Below, piece by piece: positions 40,312 to 48,287 of a DNA stretch of 64,000 nt. Under the pieces are notes generated by a model. That model did not search any database. It worked only from the letters and a program-made list of their open reading frames with translations, and had not been told where the DNA came from. The translations under genes were made by a program, and so were the position numbers. The number at the start of each line of letters is the position of its first letter. Position 1 is the first letter of the stretch. The stretch comes from Nonomuraea sp. SBT364. GTDB lineage: Bacteria; Actinomycetota; Actinomycetes; Streptosporangiales; Streptosporangiaceae. The stretch is taken from positions 1 through 64,000 of the forward strand of contig NZ_LAVL01000011.1 in assembly GCF_001083785.1 (NCBI RefSeq), read 5' to 3'.

Positions 40312-42713
40312 GCGATGGCTTCCTTCAGGTCGTCGCGCAGCTCGTCGGAGGCGCCGGGGATGAACTCGAGGACGGTGTTGAGTGAGAAGGCGGCGGCTTC
40401 GGGGGCGTTGCCGTCGATGGGGATGCCGGGAAGGTGCTTGGCGAACACCTCGGTCAGCTCTCGCCACACGGCCGGGTCCGCCGCCAAGGTCTTCAGGGAG
40501 GTGTCCATCGAGTACGGCTCGCGCGAGCCGTACGACCGAGGCGGTTCGCAGGTGAAGGTGTGGCTGCCGCCGGAGATCTCGGCCGTCTCGCCATCGGGCA
40601 GGCCGACCACGGCGTGGGTGCCGTCCGGGATGGTCACCTCCAGGACGAACCGCTCGCCGATGCGCCAGGTGACGCGGACGTCGCCGTGGACGGTCCAGTG
40701 GCGGAGCGTGGCGTGGGTGAGACCTCCGCCGGGCCTGGGGGCGATCAGCATGCGGCGGTAGCCGGGCTCCAGAGGGGACAGGCCGCCGACGGTCTTGTGC
40801 AGCCAGTCGCACACCGCGCCCAGCGCGTAGTGATTGAGCGAGGTCATGCCGGTGGAGTTGAGCGTGCCGTCGGGCAGGATCGCGTCCCAGCGCTCCCAGA
40901 TGGTGCTCGCGCCCATGCTGACCGGGTAGAGGAAGCTCGGGCAGCCGGTCTCCATCAGCAGCAGATAGGCCTCGGTCAGGTGACCGGTCCTGCTGAGAGC
41001 AGGCAGGAGGAGCGGGGTGCCGGCGAAGCCTGTGGAGATCTTGTAGCCGGTCTTCGCGACCAGCTCGGCCAGCCTCTTTCCTGCTTTCACCTCCTGCGCG
41101 GGGTCGAGCAGGCCGAAGCAGATGGCCAGGGCGTAGGCGGTGGCGCTCTCGCCGGCGACGCGGCCGTGGGCGGTGACGTACTCGGCGCGGAAGGCGGCAC
41201 GGACCTTGTCGGCCAGCGCCCGGAAATGCGCGACGTCGTCGCCCTTGCCGAGGATGCCGGCGGTGTCAGCCATCTCGCGGGTGGTCCTGGCCAGGTAGGC
41301 GGCGGCGACCAGGTGCCGGTCGGTCTTGCCGCCCGCGGGGTTGTCCGGCGGCGCGTCGGGGTCGAGCCAGTCGCCGAACTGGAAGCCGCTGCTCCACAGG
41401 CCGTTCTCGTCGAGCCGGGTCTCCACGTCGCGGACGAAGCTCGCCATGGAGTCGTAGCCGCGGCGCAGGATGCCGGTGTCGCCGTACTCCTGGTAGAGCG
41501 CCCAGGGCAGGCCGACCGCCACGTCGCTCCACAACGCGGTGGGAGAGGACGGGGCGGACAGCACGTCCGGCACGACCCAGGGCACGTAACCCTTCTCGCG
41601 CTGCTCGGCGGCCAGATCCTCCAGCCAGGAGCCGAGGACGGCGCGCACGTCGTAGAGGAAGGCGGCGGTGGGGGCGAAGGCGTTGAGGTCGCCGGTCCAG
41701 CCCAGGCGCTCGTCGCGCTGCGGGCAGTCGGTGGGCACGCCGACGAAGTTGCCGCGCATCGACCGGACGGCGTTGGCGTGCAGGCGGTCGAGCGGCTCGT
41801 GGGAGGTGTCCAGCCAGCCTGTGCGGCGCATGTCGCTGTGTACCACGACGGCTGCGACCTCGTCGAAGGGGCCGTCGATCTCGGCGTACCGGAAGCCGTG
41901 GAAGGTGAACCGGGGCTCCCACACGGCGGTGCCGCCCGCGTGGACGTAGGTGTCGGTGGCCTTGGCCGAGCGCAGGGTCTCGACGTCGAGTTCACCGTTT
42001 TTCAGGAGTTCGGCATGGCGGATCGTCACACTCTGCCCGGCCTCACCGGTGGTCCGGACCTTGACCCAGCCGGTGAGGATCTGCCCGAAGTCGACGATCG
42101 TCCTGGCGCCCCTGGTCTCCAGCGAGACGGGAGCGAGCTCCTCGATCCGGCGGATGGGGTCCGCGACCGTGGGAACGAGGGTGTCGAGGCTCCAGCCGAG
42201 CGGTTCGACCGGCAGCCAGTCGCCGGGGAAGCCGGGCAGCTGCCAGCGCTCCGGCTCCAGGCGGGCGTCGTAGGTCTCGCCGTCGTACAGGCTCGCCGCC
42301 AGCACCGCCCCGGTGCCCGCGGTCCACTGCTCGTCGGTGACGATGACCTCGGTGCGGGGGCCGTACGTGAGCTCCAACCGCATGTAAAGAGCGGGCCGAT
42401 CGGTGTAGTGGCGGTCCTTGCCCTCGAAGCCGAGGCGTCCGGACGCCCAGCCCTCGCCGACGATCGCGCCGAGGGCGTTGCCGCCCGCCTTGATCAGTGC
42501 GGTCACATCGTAGGCGCTGACCTGCACGCGGTGCCGGTAGGAAGTCCAGCCGGGGGCCAGCACCTCGTCTCCGACGCGGGTCCCGTTCAGGTAGGGCTCC
42601 ACGATGCCGAGCCCGCTCACCCGGAGCACGGCCCGCCCGGGCGGCTGGTCCGCGGTGAACTCGCGCCGGAAGTACGGTGCCTGGGCCGCGAACGGCGCTG
42701 TGACGAACGACAT
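40308..42713 (-). CDS. Intracellular GH78 alpha-L-rhamnosidase
   Basis: 801 aa, no signal peptide. N-terminal beta-sandwich (FRREFTADQPPGRAVLRVSG; YLNGTRVGDEVLAPGWTSY), then the (alpha/alpha)6 barrel with DCPQRDERLGWTGD (catalytic acid Glu region) and SMGASTIWERWD (second catalytic Glu), and SFNHYALG-like SLNHYALGAVCDWL. A C-terminal sandwich is followed by a helical tail (DPAVWRELTEVFAKHLPGIP) comparable to the one in the GH3 enzyme. Cleaves terminal alpha-L-rhamnose from plant glycosides or pectin fragments. 12 nt downstream of the MFS gene and coupled to GH3. Confidence 0.93.
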   Translation of the reverse strand: MSFVTAPFAAQAPYFRREFTADQPPGRAVLRVSGLGIVEPYLNGTRVGDEVLAPGWTSYRHRVQVSAYDVTALIKAGGNALGAIVGEGWASGRLGFEGKDRHYTDRPALYMRLELTYGPRTEVIVTDEQWTAGTGAVLAASLYDGETYDARLEPERWQLPGFPGDWLPVEPLGWSLDTLVPTVADPIRRIEELAPVSLETRGARTIVDFGQILTGWVKVRTTGEAGQSVTIRHAELLKNGELDVETLRSAKATDTYVHAGGTAVWEPRFTFHGFRYAEIDGPFDEVAAVVVHSDMRRTGWLDTSHEPLDRLHANAVRSMRGNFVGVPTDCPQRDERLGWTGDLNAFAPTAAFLYDVRAVLGSWLEDLAAEQREKGYVPWVVPDVLSAPSSPTALWSDVAVGLPWALYQEYGDTGILRRGYDSMASFVRDVETRLDENGLWSSGFQFGDWLDPDAPPDNPAGGKTDRHLVAAAYLARTTREMADTAGILGKGDDVAHFRALADKVRAAFRAEYVTAHGRVAGESATAYALAICFGLLDPAQEVKAGKRLAELVAKTGYKISTGFAGTPLLLPALSRTGHLTEAYLLLMETGCPSFLYPVSMGASTIWERWDAILPDGTLNSTGMTSLNHYALGAVCDWLHKTVGGLSPLEPGYRRMLIAPRPGGGLTHATLRHWTVHGDVRVTWRIGERFVLEVTIPDGTHAVVGLPDGETAEISGGSHTFTCEPPRSYGSREPYSMDTSLKTLAADPAVWRELTEVFAKHLPGIPIDGNAPEAAAFSLNTVLEFIPGASDELRDDLKEAIA

Positions 42714-42725
42714 GGAACGGGCTCC

Positions 42726-44000
42726 TCAGCGGACGGATTTGATGCGAAGGACGATCAGGCCGCCGAGCAGCGTGCAGGCGGCGGCGACCAGGTAGAGCAG
42801 TGTGTAGTTCTGCTGCGCGCCGCTCGCGCCGACGGCGAGGAACACGGGCGCGACGAACGGGGCGGCGGACTGCGGCACCGAGGTCGCGAAGCCGAAGACG
42901 CCCAGGTAGCGGCCCGCGTCGGTGGCCCGCTCGGGCAGCACGTCCAGGGCCAGCGCCTGGTCCACGGCGGAGAACAGGCCCAGCCCGACCGAGCAGATGA
43001 TCGACCCCGCGAACAGCGGCGGCGCGCTCGACGACAGCGCCATCGTGACCGTGCCCAGCGCGTAGACGGCGCCGGCGACGAGGACGAAGACGCGGCGGCG
43101 GCGCAGCTTGTCCGACAGGAAACCACCGCCCAGCGCGCCGCCGGCCGTGGCCAGCACGCCGAGACCCGAGATGGCCGCGAGGGTACCCGCGACCTGCTCA
43201 AGGGTGACCTCCAGCCGCGAGGCGAAGAAGAAGGCCGTGAACGTGGTGTTCAGAGTGAGTCCGAAGTAGAAGGCGAAGCGGCCCAGCCAGTTCCACGAGA
43301 AGTCCGGGAAACGCCGAACGTTCCAGGTGTACTTCAGCAGCAGCGACCGGACGGTCAGCGGCTCGCCGGGCGGCAGGTCACGGCTGTCGGCCTCGCCGGC
43401 CAGCCAGACGAACAGCAGCACCGACAGCACGCCGACCGCGCCCGGGACGAGGAACAGCAGCAGCGCGTCACCCGCGAGCGCCCCGGCCAGCACCACGCCC
43501 ACCACGGGCGCGATCAGCGTGGCGAAGCCGGCCAGCCCGGCGACCTTGCCGCGCTGCTCCTCCGGCAGCCGGTCGGCCTGGGAGTTCATCAGGCCGCCCA
43601 GCGCGGTGCCCCAGCCCATCTGGGCCAGCACCCAGCCGAGCCCCAGCAGGACGACGCTCGGTGCCAGCGCCATCACCACCAGGGAGACCGTGCCGAGCAG
43701 CATGCCGCCGATCATGAACGGACGGCGGCGGCCCATCCGGGAGCGGGTGCGGTCGCTCCAGGTGCCCACCAGCGGCCCGGTCAGCAGCGGCACCAGGGCG
43801 CCGACGCCGGTGATGTAGCCGAGGTACTGCTCGTTGCCCGGGGCGAGCTGGTCGACGCGTATCGACAGGGAGATGGCCAGCGGCGTGATGAAGGCCATGA
43901 AGACCCCGAACTGGCCCAGGACCATCAGCCCGATGTATTGGGAGCTCACTCTGGGCAGAGCGGGGGTTGCGGGTGCGTTGCCGCCTGGATGCAGGCTCAT
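42726..44000 (-). CDS. MFS / GPH-type sugar transporter
   Basis: 424 aa from ATG 44000. Twelve hydrophobic segments; loop 2-3 motif GTWSDRTRSRMGRRRPF is diagnostic for MFS and GPH sugar carriers, with a matching GGGFLSDKLRRRRVF in the second half. Probably imports a rhamnoside or the disaccharide consumed by GH78/GH3. The first structural gene behind the promoter/operator at 44042-44071; the RBS is weak (GTGGGG). Confidence 0.9.
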   Translation of the reverse strand: MSLHPGGNAPATPALPRVSSQYIGLMVLGQFGVFMAFITPLAISLSIRVDQLAPGNEQYLGYITGVGALVPLLTGPLVGTWSDRTRSRMGRRRPFMIGGMLLGTVSLVVMALAPSVVLLGLGWVLAQMGWGTALGGLMNSQADRLPEEQRGKVAGLAGFATLIAPVVGVVLAGALAGDALLLFLVPGAVGVLSVLLFVWLAGEADSRDLPPGEPLTVRSLLLKYTWNVRRFPDFSWNWLGRFAFYFGLTLNTTFTAFFFASRLEVTLEQVAGTLAAISGLGVLATAGGALGGGFLSDKLRRRRVFVLVAGAVYALGTVTMALSSSAPPLFAGSIICSVGLGLFSAVDQALALDVLPERATDAGRYLGVFGFATSVPQSAAPFVAPVFLAVGASGAQQNYTLLYLVAAACTLLGGLIVLRIKSVR

Positions 44001-44041
44001 GAGGACCCCACGGAGGGAGAGGAGGGTGTGATGTGTCCCGG

Positions 44042-44071
44042 ATGCTAATGACACGTTACTAACACGTGCAA
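44042..44071 (-). promoter_or_regulatory. Promoter of the MFS-GH78-GH3 operon with operator in the spacer
   Basis: On the minus strand TTGCAC (44071-44066), an 18-nt spacer and TAGCAT (44047-44042). The spacer holds GTTAGTAAC, a 4-1-4 palindrome (44063-44055) flanked by ACGTG/ACGTG repeats. Position suits repression by the LacI protein encoded just upstream. Confidence 0.6.
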
Positions 44072-44110
44072 GTATTGGGCGCGATTATCTCGGCCGTTGA
44101 ACCGGCTGGC

Positions 44111-45115
44111 TCAGGCGGAGGCGCGTTCGACGATCTGGATGTCGCCCGGAAGCAGATTCAGGTCCGGCGCCTGGCCCTCCAGCGTCCTCAGCAGGGCCTC
44201 GGCGATGCGTATGCCGAGCTCGCCGCTGTTCTGCGCGACGGTCGTCAGCGGCGGCGCGGCGAAGCGGCCGCCGGGGATGTCGTCGGCGCCGATGACGGCC
44301 AGATCGGCGGGCGCGGACAGGCCCAGCGTGCGCATGCCCGCCAGGATCGCCAGGGCTACCTCGTCGTTGTAGGCGCACACGGCGCTCACGTCGCCTCGCC
44401 AGCCTTCCACCACCCGGGCCGTGACCTCGGTGTCCAGCGCGATCGTGGTCACGGTCGGGGCCGCGAGCCCCGCTTGCGCACACGCCTGCGCCGCTCCCTC
44501 CGACCGCCCCCGTCCCAGGGCCGCGAGGCGGGGCTCGTCGCTCAGCGCGTACGCCAGGCGCGTGTGCCCCTTGCCGATCAGATGCTCGGCCTGCAGGCGC
44601 CCGACACCCCTGGCCCACAGCGTCGTGCTCACGTCGGAGCCCGGCTCCTCGGCCGCGGGCAGGACGGCGGAGATGCCCGCCCTGCGCATTCCTGCCAGCT
44701 CTCCGGAGGTGAACGGCCGCATGCCGAACACCGCCGCCGGAGTGAGCGCGGTCCACAGGCGTGCCAGCCCCTGTTCGTCACCGGTGTGCACATGGGTCAC
44801 CAGGGTGAGCCCGGCCCGTGACAGCACCTGGGCGGCCCGCTCGACGAACGCGGCCATCGTGGGCCCCTGCGGCCAGTCGGGCAGCACGAACACCGCCACA
44901 TCGCTGCGCCCGCTGCGCAGCGTGCGCGCCGGGGCGTAGGGGGTGTAGCCGAGCCGCTCGGCCGCCTGGAGCACACGCTGCCGGGTGGCCTCGGGGATGG
45001 ACTGGCCGGGCGTGTCGTTCAGCACGAAGCTGACCGTGGCGCGCGAGAGCCCGGCCTCCCGCGCGACGTCCACGCTGGTGATTCGGCGCGTGGTCCTCTT
45101 CTTCTCCTCCGCCAT
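44111..45115 (-). CDS. LacI-family regulator of the rhamnoside operon
   Basis: 334 aa. HTH TSVDVAREAGLSRATVSFVL at about 13-32, hinge TPYAPARTLRSG, ligand domain with SAVCAYNDEVALAILAGMR and GADDIPGGRFAAPPLTTV. RBS AAGGGA. The gene is followed on the same strand by the operator/promoter and the MFS-GH78-GH3 genes, so it is the local regulator, with rhamnose or a rhamnoside as plausible effector. Confidence 0.93.
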   Translation of the reverse strand: MAEEKKRTTRRITSVDVAREAGLSRATVSFVLNDTPGQSIPEATRQRVLQAAERLGYTPYAPARTLRSGRSDVAVFVLPDWPQGPTMAAFVERAAQVLSRAGLTLVTHVHTGDEQGLARLWTALTPAAVFGMRPFTSGELAGMRRAGISAVLPAAEEPGSDVSTTLWARGVGRLQAEHLIGKGHTRLAYALSDEPRLAALGRGRSEGAAQACAQAGLAAPTVTTIALDTEVTARVVEGWRGDVSAVCAYNDEVALAILAGMRTLGLSAPADLAVIGADDIPGGRFAAPPLTTVAQNSGELGIRIAEALLRTLEGQAPDLNLLPGDIQIVERASA

Positions 45116-45291
45116 CCCCTGTCCCTTGTTGCCGTCGTGCCGTCCCGATGCTAGCGTCTGCCCGTCGGCAGCTTACACGTGATAGTTCCGGGTGTTCGCC
45201 TCCATCGGGGACCGCCGCTGCCTGAGGCCGCCGGGGCCGTGGAGCGTACGGCGGCGTTCATCCCGCGGGCCGTGGCAGGGCGGGTGGTCGA

Positions 45292-45317
45292 CGGGACCGC
45301 CGCGTCCGGCGGTCCCG
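45292..45317 (+). other. Strong hairpin upstream of an SDR gene
   Basis: Perfect 11-bp stem CGGGACCGCCG / CGGCGGTCCCG with tetraloop CGTC, ending 24 nt before the GTG at 45341 and just before the GAGGAGG. Could be a terminator of upstream reading or a leader attenuator. Confidence 0.5.
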
Positions 45318-45340
45318 CATCGTTCGAGGAGGTCATGTAA

Positions 45341-46099
45341 GTGGAACGGCTCGCCGACCGGAGGATTCTGATCACCGGAGCCGCCTCGGGCATCGCCCGG
45401 GCGACGACCTTGCGGCTGCTCGCCGAGGGCGCCCGGGTCGTGGCGGCGGACGTCTCCGAGGCCGGGCTGCAGGAGACGCTGGAGGCGGCCGGCACGGACC
45501 GGCTCACGGTCGCCACCGCCGACATCGCCGACGAGGAGTCGGTGAACTCGCTCGTGACCCGCGCCGCCACGGCGTTGGGCGGCCTGGACGCCCTGGTCAA
45601 CGCGGCGGCGATCCTGCGTGGCGCGCACACCCACGAATGCTCGCTGGAGCTGTGGAACCGCGTCATCGGCACCAACCTGACCGGGACCTTCCTGATGACC
45701 CGCGCCGCCCTGCCGTACCTGCTGGCCGGCGGCAGGGGAGTGGTGGTGAACTTCAGCTCCACCGCCGCGTTCTTCGCCCACCCGTACATGGCCGCCTACT
45801 CGGCCAGCAAGGGCGGCATCTTCTCCTTCACCCACAGCATCGCCCAGGAGTACGCCAAGCAAGGGCTGCGCGCGGTGAACGTCGTCCCCGGCGGCATCAG
45901 CAGCGGCATCACCGACAGCATCGGCCGTCTCGTCCCCGAGGACACCGACTGGGACCTGTTCCTCAAGCTCACGCCCGCGCTCCCGGGTGGCATCCCGGGG
46001 CCCGAGAAGGTCGCGGGCGTGGTGGCGATGCTCGTCTCGGACGACGGCTCGTTCATCACCGGCACCGAGATCCGCGTCGACGGCGGCGCCCATCAGTGA
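45341..46099 (+). CDS. SDR-family oxidoreductase
   Basis: 252 aa; GTG 45341 with GAGGAGG 8 nt upstream. TGAASGIA cofactor motif near residue 12, NAAAI, catalytic Ser in NFSSTAAFF, and an intact YSASKGG (Tyr and Lys). C-terminal TGTEIRVDGGAHQ is typical of classical SDRs. Relatives include 3-oxoacyl-ACP reductase-like and sugar or steroid dehydrogenases. Its position next to the rhamnoside operon might suggest sugar oxidation, but that is only a guess. Confidence 0.88.
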   Translation: MERLADRRILITGAASGIARATTLRLLAEGARVVAADVSEAGLQETLEAAGTDRLTVATADIADEESVNSLVTRAATALGGLDALVNAAAILRGAHTHECSLELWNRVIGTNLTGTFLMTRAALPYLLAGGRGVVVNFSSTAAFFAHPYMAAYSASKGGIFSFTHSIAQEYAKQGLRAVNVVPGGISSGITDSIGRLVPEDTDWDLFLKLTPALPGGIPGPEKVAGVVAMLVSDDGSFITGTEIRVDGGAHQ

Positions 46100-46135
46100 G
46101 CGCCGTACGTCGGCGTCGATGACGGCGGGAAAGGA

Positions 46136-46158
46136 CCGGGCGGCACCGGATCGCCCGG
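46136..46158. terminator. Hairpin between convergent SDR and SCO6745-like genes
   Basis: CCGGGCG / CGCCCGG, 7-bp stem, 9-nt loop, about 37 nt after the SDR stop. No T-tract. Confidence 0.45.
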
Positions 46159-46235
46159 GTGAGCTTGCTCCGCTTCGGCGGACACCGTCGTTGTCGGCGG
46201 CGGGCATGTCCACCGCCCACAGGCCCGGCCCACGA

Positions 46236-47102
46236 TCAGCCCGTTCGTGGTGTTCCGGGAGCCTCGGAGTTGCGGGCCGCGGCCCAGGGCATCAGCTCGG
46301 CCACCACGTGTTTGCTCCAGGGGCGCACCAAGGAGCACAGTTCCTGACAGCGATCGTCGCCGAGCGCGGCGTAGGGGGCCCTGCTCATCCGGTCGGTCGC
46401 CTCCTCGATCCCCTCACGCTCCCTGCGGCCCCGCACGGTCAGCGAGCCGTTACGGAGCCAGCCGCGTTCCTCCAGCCTGTTCACGGCGGCCGCCCAGTCG
46501 GTCTCGGTCCAGCCGCGTGTGACCCGGAGTGTCTCGGCCGGGACGGCACCGGTGGCGGCGTGGGAGACGAGGGCTTCGATTCCGCTGAGCTCGGCTGCCA
46601 GCAGGGCGGCCAGATGACCGTCACCGCGAAACTCGCGCAGCAAGGTCTGGGCATGCCAGAGAACCAAATGTGGAGCGGTGGGCCAGGGCAGTGACAGGTG
46701 AGCGGCATACAGAGGCCGTCCGCTCAACTCGCCTGAGATCGCTTGGGCCGCCTCCTGGGCCAGCGCGGCGGCGCGGGACATCTCCGGCGAATCAACCACG
46801 TCGCCGAGCACGCGGCGCAGTGTCGCATCGACTGCGCTCAGCCGGGCGTCCAGGATGTCGGCGGGGGAGGAGATGTGCCATGCGGCCGGTATCGCCTGAC
46901 GTACCACCTGCGGATTGAAATTGTAGAAGGTGGCGATCACCGCCTCCGCGGGAACCGGGCCGAGTGCGGCCGCCCGGGATGCGAAGTATCCCATTCGGCC
47001 GGTAAGTCCGAGCTGCCGGTAAGCGGCATCCGCCTCCGGGGAGAAGTAGATCATGCCGTGCAACGGCTCCATCATCCGCCAAGTGCGGTGTTCCGGCGTC
47101 AT
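46236..47102 (-). CDS. SCO6745-like family protein
   Basis: 288 aa. The sequence WRMMEPLHGMIYFSPEADAA with GYFASRAAALGPV and FYNFNPQVVRQAIPAAW matches the actinomycete SCO6745-type family, which has a winged-helix-like C-terminus (RGWTETDWAAAVNRLEERGW) and unknown function. No signal or membrane segment. Convergent with the SDR. The start at ATG 47102 follows typical family length; MMEPLHG further in is an alternative. Confidence 0.75.
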   Translation of the reverse strand: MTPEHRTWRMMEPLHGMIYFSPEADAAYRQLGLTGRMGYFASRAAALGPVPAEAVIATFYNFNPQVVRQAIPAAWHISSPADILDARLSAVDATLRRVLGDVVDSPEMSRAAALAQEAAQAISGELSGRPLYAAHLSLPWPTAPHLVLWHAQTLLREFRGDGHLAALLAAELSGIEALVSHAATGAVPAETLRVTRGWTETDWAAAVNRLEERGWLRNGSLTVRGRREREGIEEATDRMSRAPYAALGDDRCQELCSLVRPWSKHVVAELMPWAAARNSEAPGTPRTG

Positions 47103-47194
47103 GCAGGCGAAAGTACCGACCGGTTGGTAGGTTGTCCATCTTTCCGGAAGAACGGAACATGTGGTCCCAGAGGGGGAACTGTTCGGAGCTCAGG

Positions 47195-47229
47195 TCATGT
47201 GGTTGAGGTGAGGAGGATCAACCACATGA
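47195..47229. repeat. Perfect inverted repeat, 12-bp arms, 11-nt loop
   Basis: Arms TCATGTGGTTGA and TCAACCACATGA around GGTGAGGAGGA. Lies directly before the decayed integrase frame. Could be a terminator, an operator or a recombination-associated site. Confidence 0.7.
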
Positions 47230-47508
47230 TCGTCGCCAGACCTTGATCTTCTGGAAGCAGCCGGTGCGATTCGCCCGAACTGCGGCATGGAGCTGCGACC
47301 TTGGCTTCTGGCGGCGGGGACGGAGTTGAAGATGCCGGAGCGCACGCTGGGGCATGCCGGCATCGCGCTGACCGCCGGCACCTACGTCCCGGTGCGGGCG
47401 GTCAGCCGGGAGGTCGTAAGGCCCGGGAGGCGTGACTCACGATCAAAAGGCGCGACTGCAGATCCGCGTGAAGCGGCAGGTCGGTCTGGTAGGGCGGGTG
47501 GGACTTGA
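47230..47508 (+). pseudogene. Decayed tyrosine-recombinase (integrase) C-terminus
   Basis: The open frame reads ...LLEAAGAIRPN, then LLAAGTELKMPERTLGHAGI and ALTAGTYVPV. This matches the C-terminal end of actinomycete integrases (LAAGxxLKVVxxxLGHxxIxLTxxTYxxV), with the catalytic LGH and the Tyr region (TAGTY) kept. The upstream HxLRH box is missing or scrambled (CGMELRPW), the start and N-terminal 300 residues are absent and the frame reads on through the attachment-like tRNA end. It is thus a relic of an integrative element. Confidence 0.6.
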
Positions 47509-47529
47509 ACCCACTACCCGCGGATTATG
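47487..47529 (-). tRNA. tRNA-Met(CAT) 3'-end fragment, probable attachment site
   Basis: On the minus strand it reads CATAATCCGC (anticodon CAT, 3' anticodon stem), a variable region, then the T-arm GTGGGTTCAAGTCCCAC and acceptor CCGCCCTACCA with encoded CCA. The 5' half with an AGGGCGG acceptor strand is not present: upstream sequence does not form a D-arm. It is therefore not a functional tRNA but the 43-bp 3' segment used as att core by elements that integrate into tRNA genes. Confidence 0.7.
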
Positions 47530-48287
47530 CGGTGCCGCTGCATGTTGATTTGTATGGCTGTGGCCGGGATACTTCCCGCCATTGTGTCGGCCGGTGTCGC
47601 CGCCTGTCGGGCTGCGGCGCGTACACGCGAGCAATCACCGAACAACCACGGTTCTTGACCGTCACCATTATGTGCCGTAACGAGCAACCGCCGAGCAGTC
47701 CTGAATAGACGATGTGCGGCCTTGCCAAGATGCTTTCCATCACTTCGAAAGCGACGCCAACCTGCTTTACGTGCAAAGTGAGGCTTTCCGTCGGCGCAAC
47801 CCACGAGCTCGTTCAGTGGCGGGAATCGCCCGTGAAGTTCCGCGGGGCGGGGCGTGATCTGCTTGATGACGAAGTCTTCATTTGGACGATCGAGGCCGTC
47901 CACGGGGGAGCGCCGACACACCTGGCAGGAAGGTTCGCCGATGCCGGCCGCAGTCACCACGCCCGCCCGGGTCATCAAAGATCTCAATGAAATCCTGCCT
48001 TCTTCGGAGGGTGCAGTTTCTGGCGCCAGGTGGGCGTTCGGTAACGATTCGTGACTGAGTGTTGTTAGCGCAAACTTGAGCAGCCATCGATTCTCGGCCA
48101 TTGACATGATGTGTCATTTATGCCCTGCGGTACGGCCTGCAGCGGATAGGGGCTAATGCCGGAGCTTGACATGCAGCATTGCGGTTCCGGTCAGAATCGG
48201 CCTTGACGGATCTCCCGCCGCAAGGGATTCTGACGGGGCGATCAAGGAGTTTTATTGTAACAGTCGTCACGCCTGACGGGAGATGCT
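47530..48287. other. Region without convincing gene, lower GC
   Basis: About 750 nt beyond the tRNA fragment. GC content drops visibly compared with the flanks. Open frames exist on both strands (for example 47712-47990 plus and 47514-48107 minus) but none has a good RBS, codon bias or a recognisable family. Probably scar DNA left by the integrative element, or the leader of the amidase gene at its right end (ATCAAGGAGTTTTATTGTAA, 48241-48260). Confidence 0.5.

Noticed and set aside
40312..40812. Upstream extension of the GH3 frame
   Set aside because: It is out-of-frame translation of the GH78 gene; the ATG at 40311 overlaps the GH78 stop and has an RBS.
45179..45340. 53-codon open frame abutting the SDR start
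   Set aside because: No RBS and no similarity recognised; kept only as part of the leader-hairpin observation.
47487..47529. Functional tRNA-Met gene
   Set aside because: Only the 3' part is present; no D-arm or matching 5' acceptor strand upstream.
47514..48107. 197-codon minus-strand frame in the integration scar
   Set aside because: No family, no RBS, and its 3' end runs into the tRNA fragment; likely non-coding.
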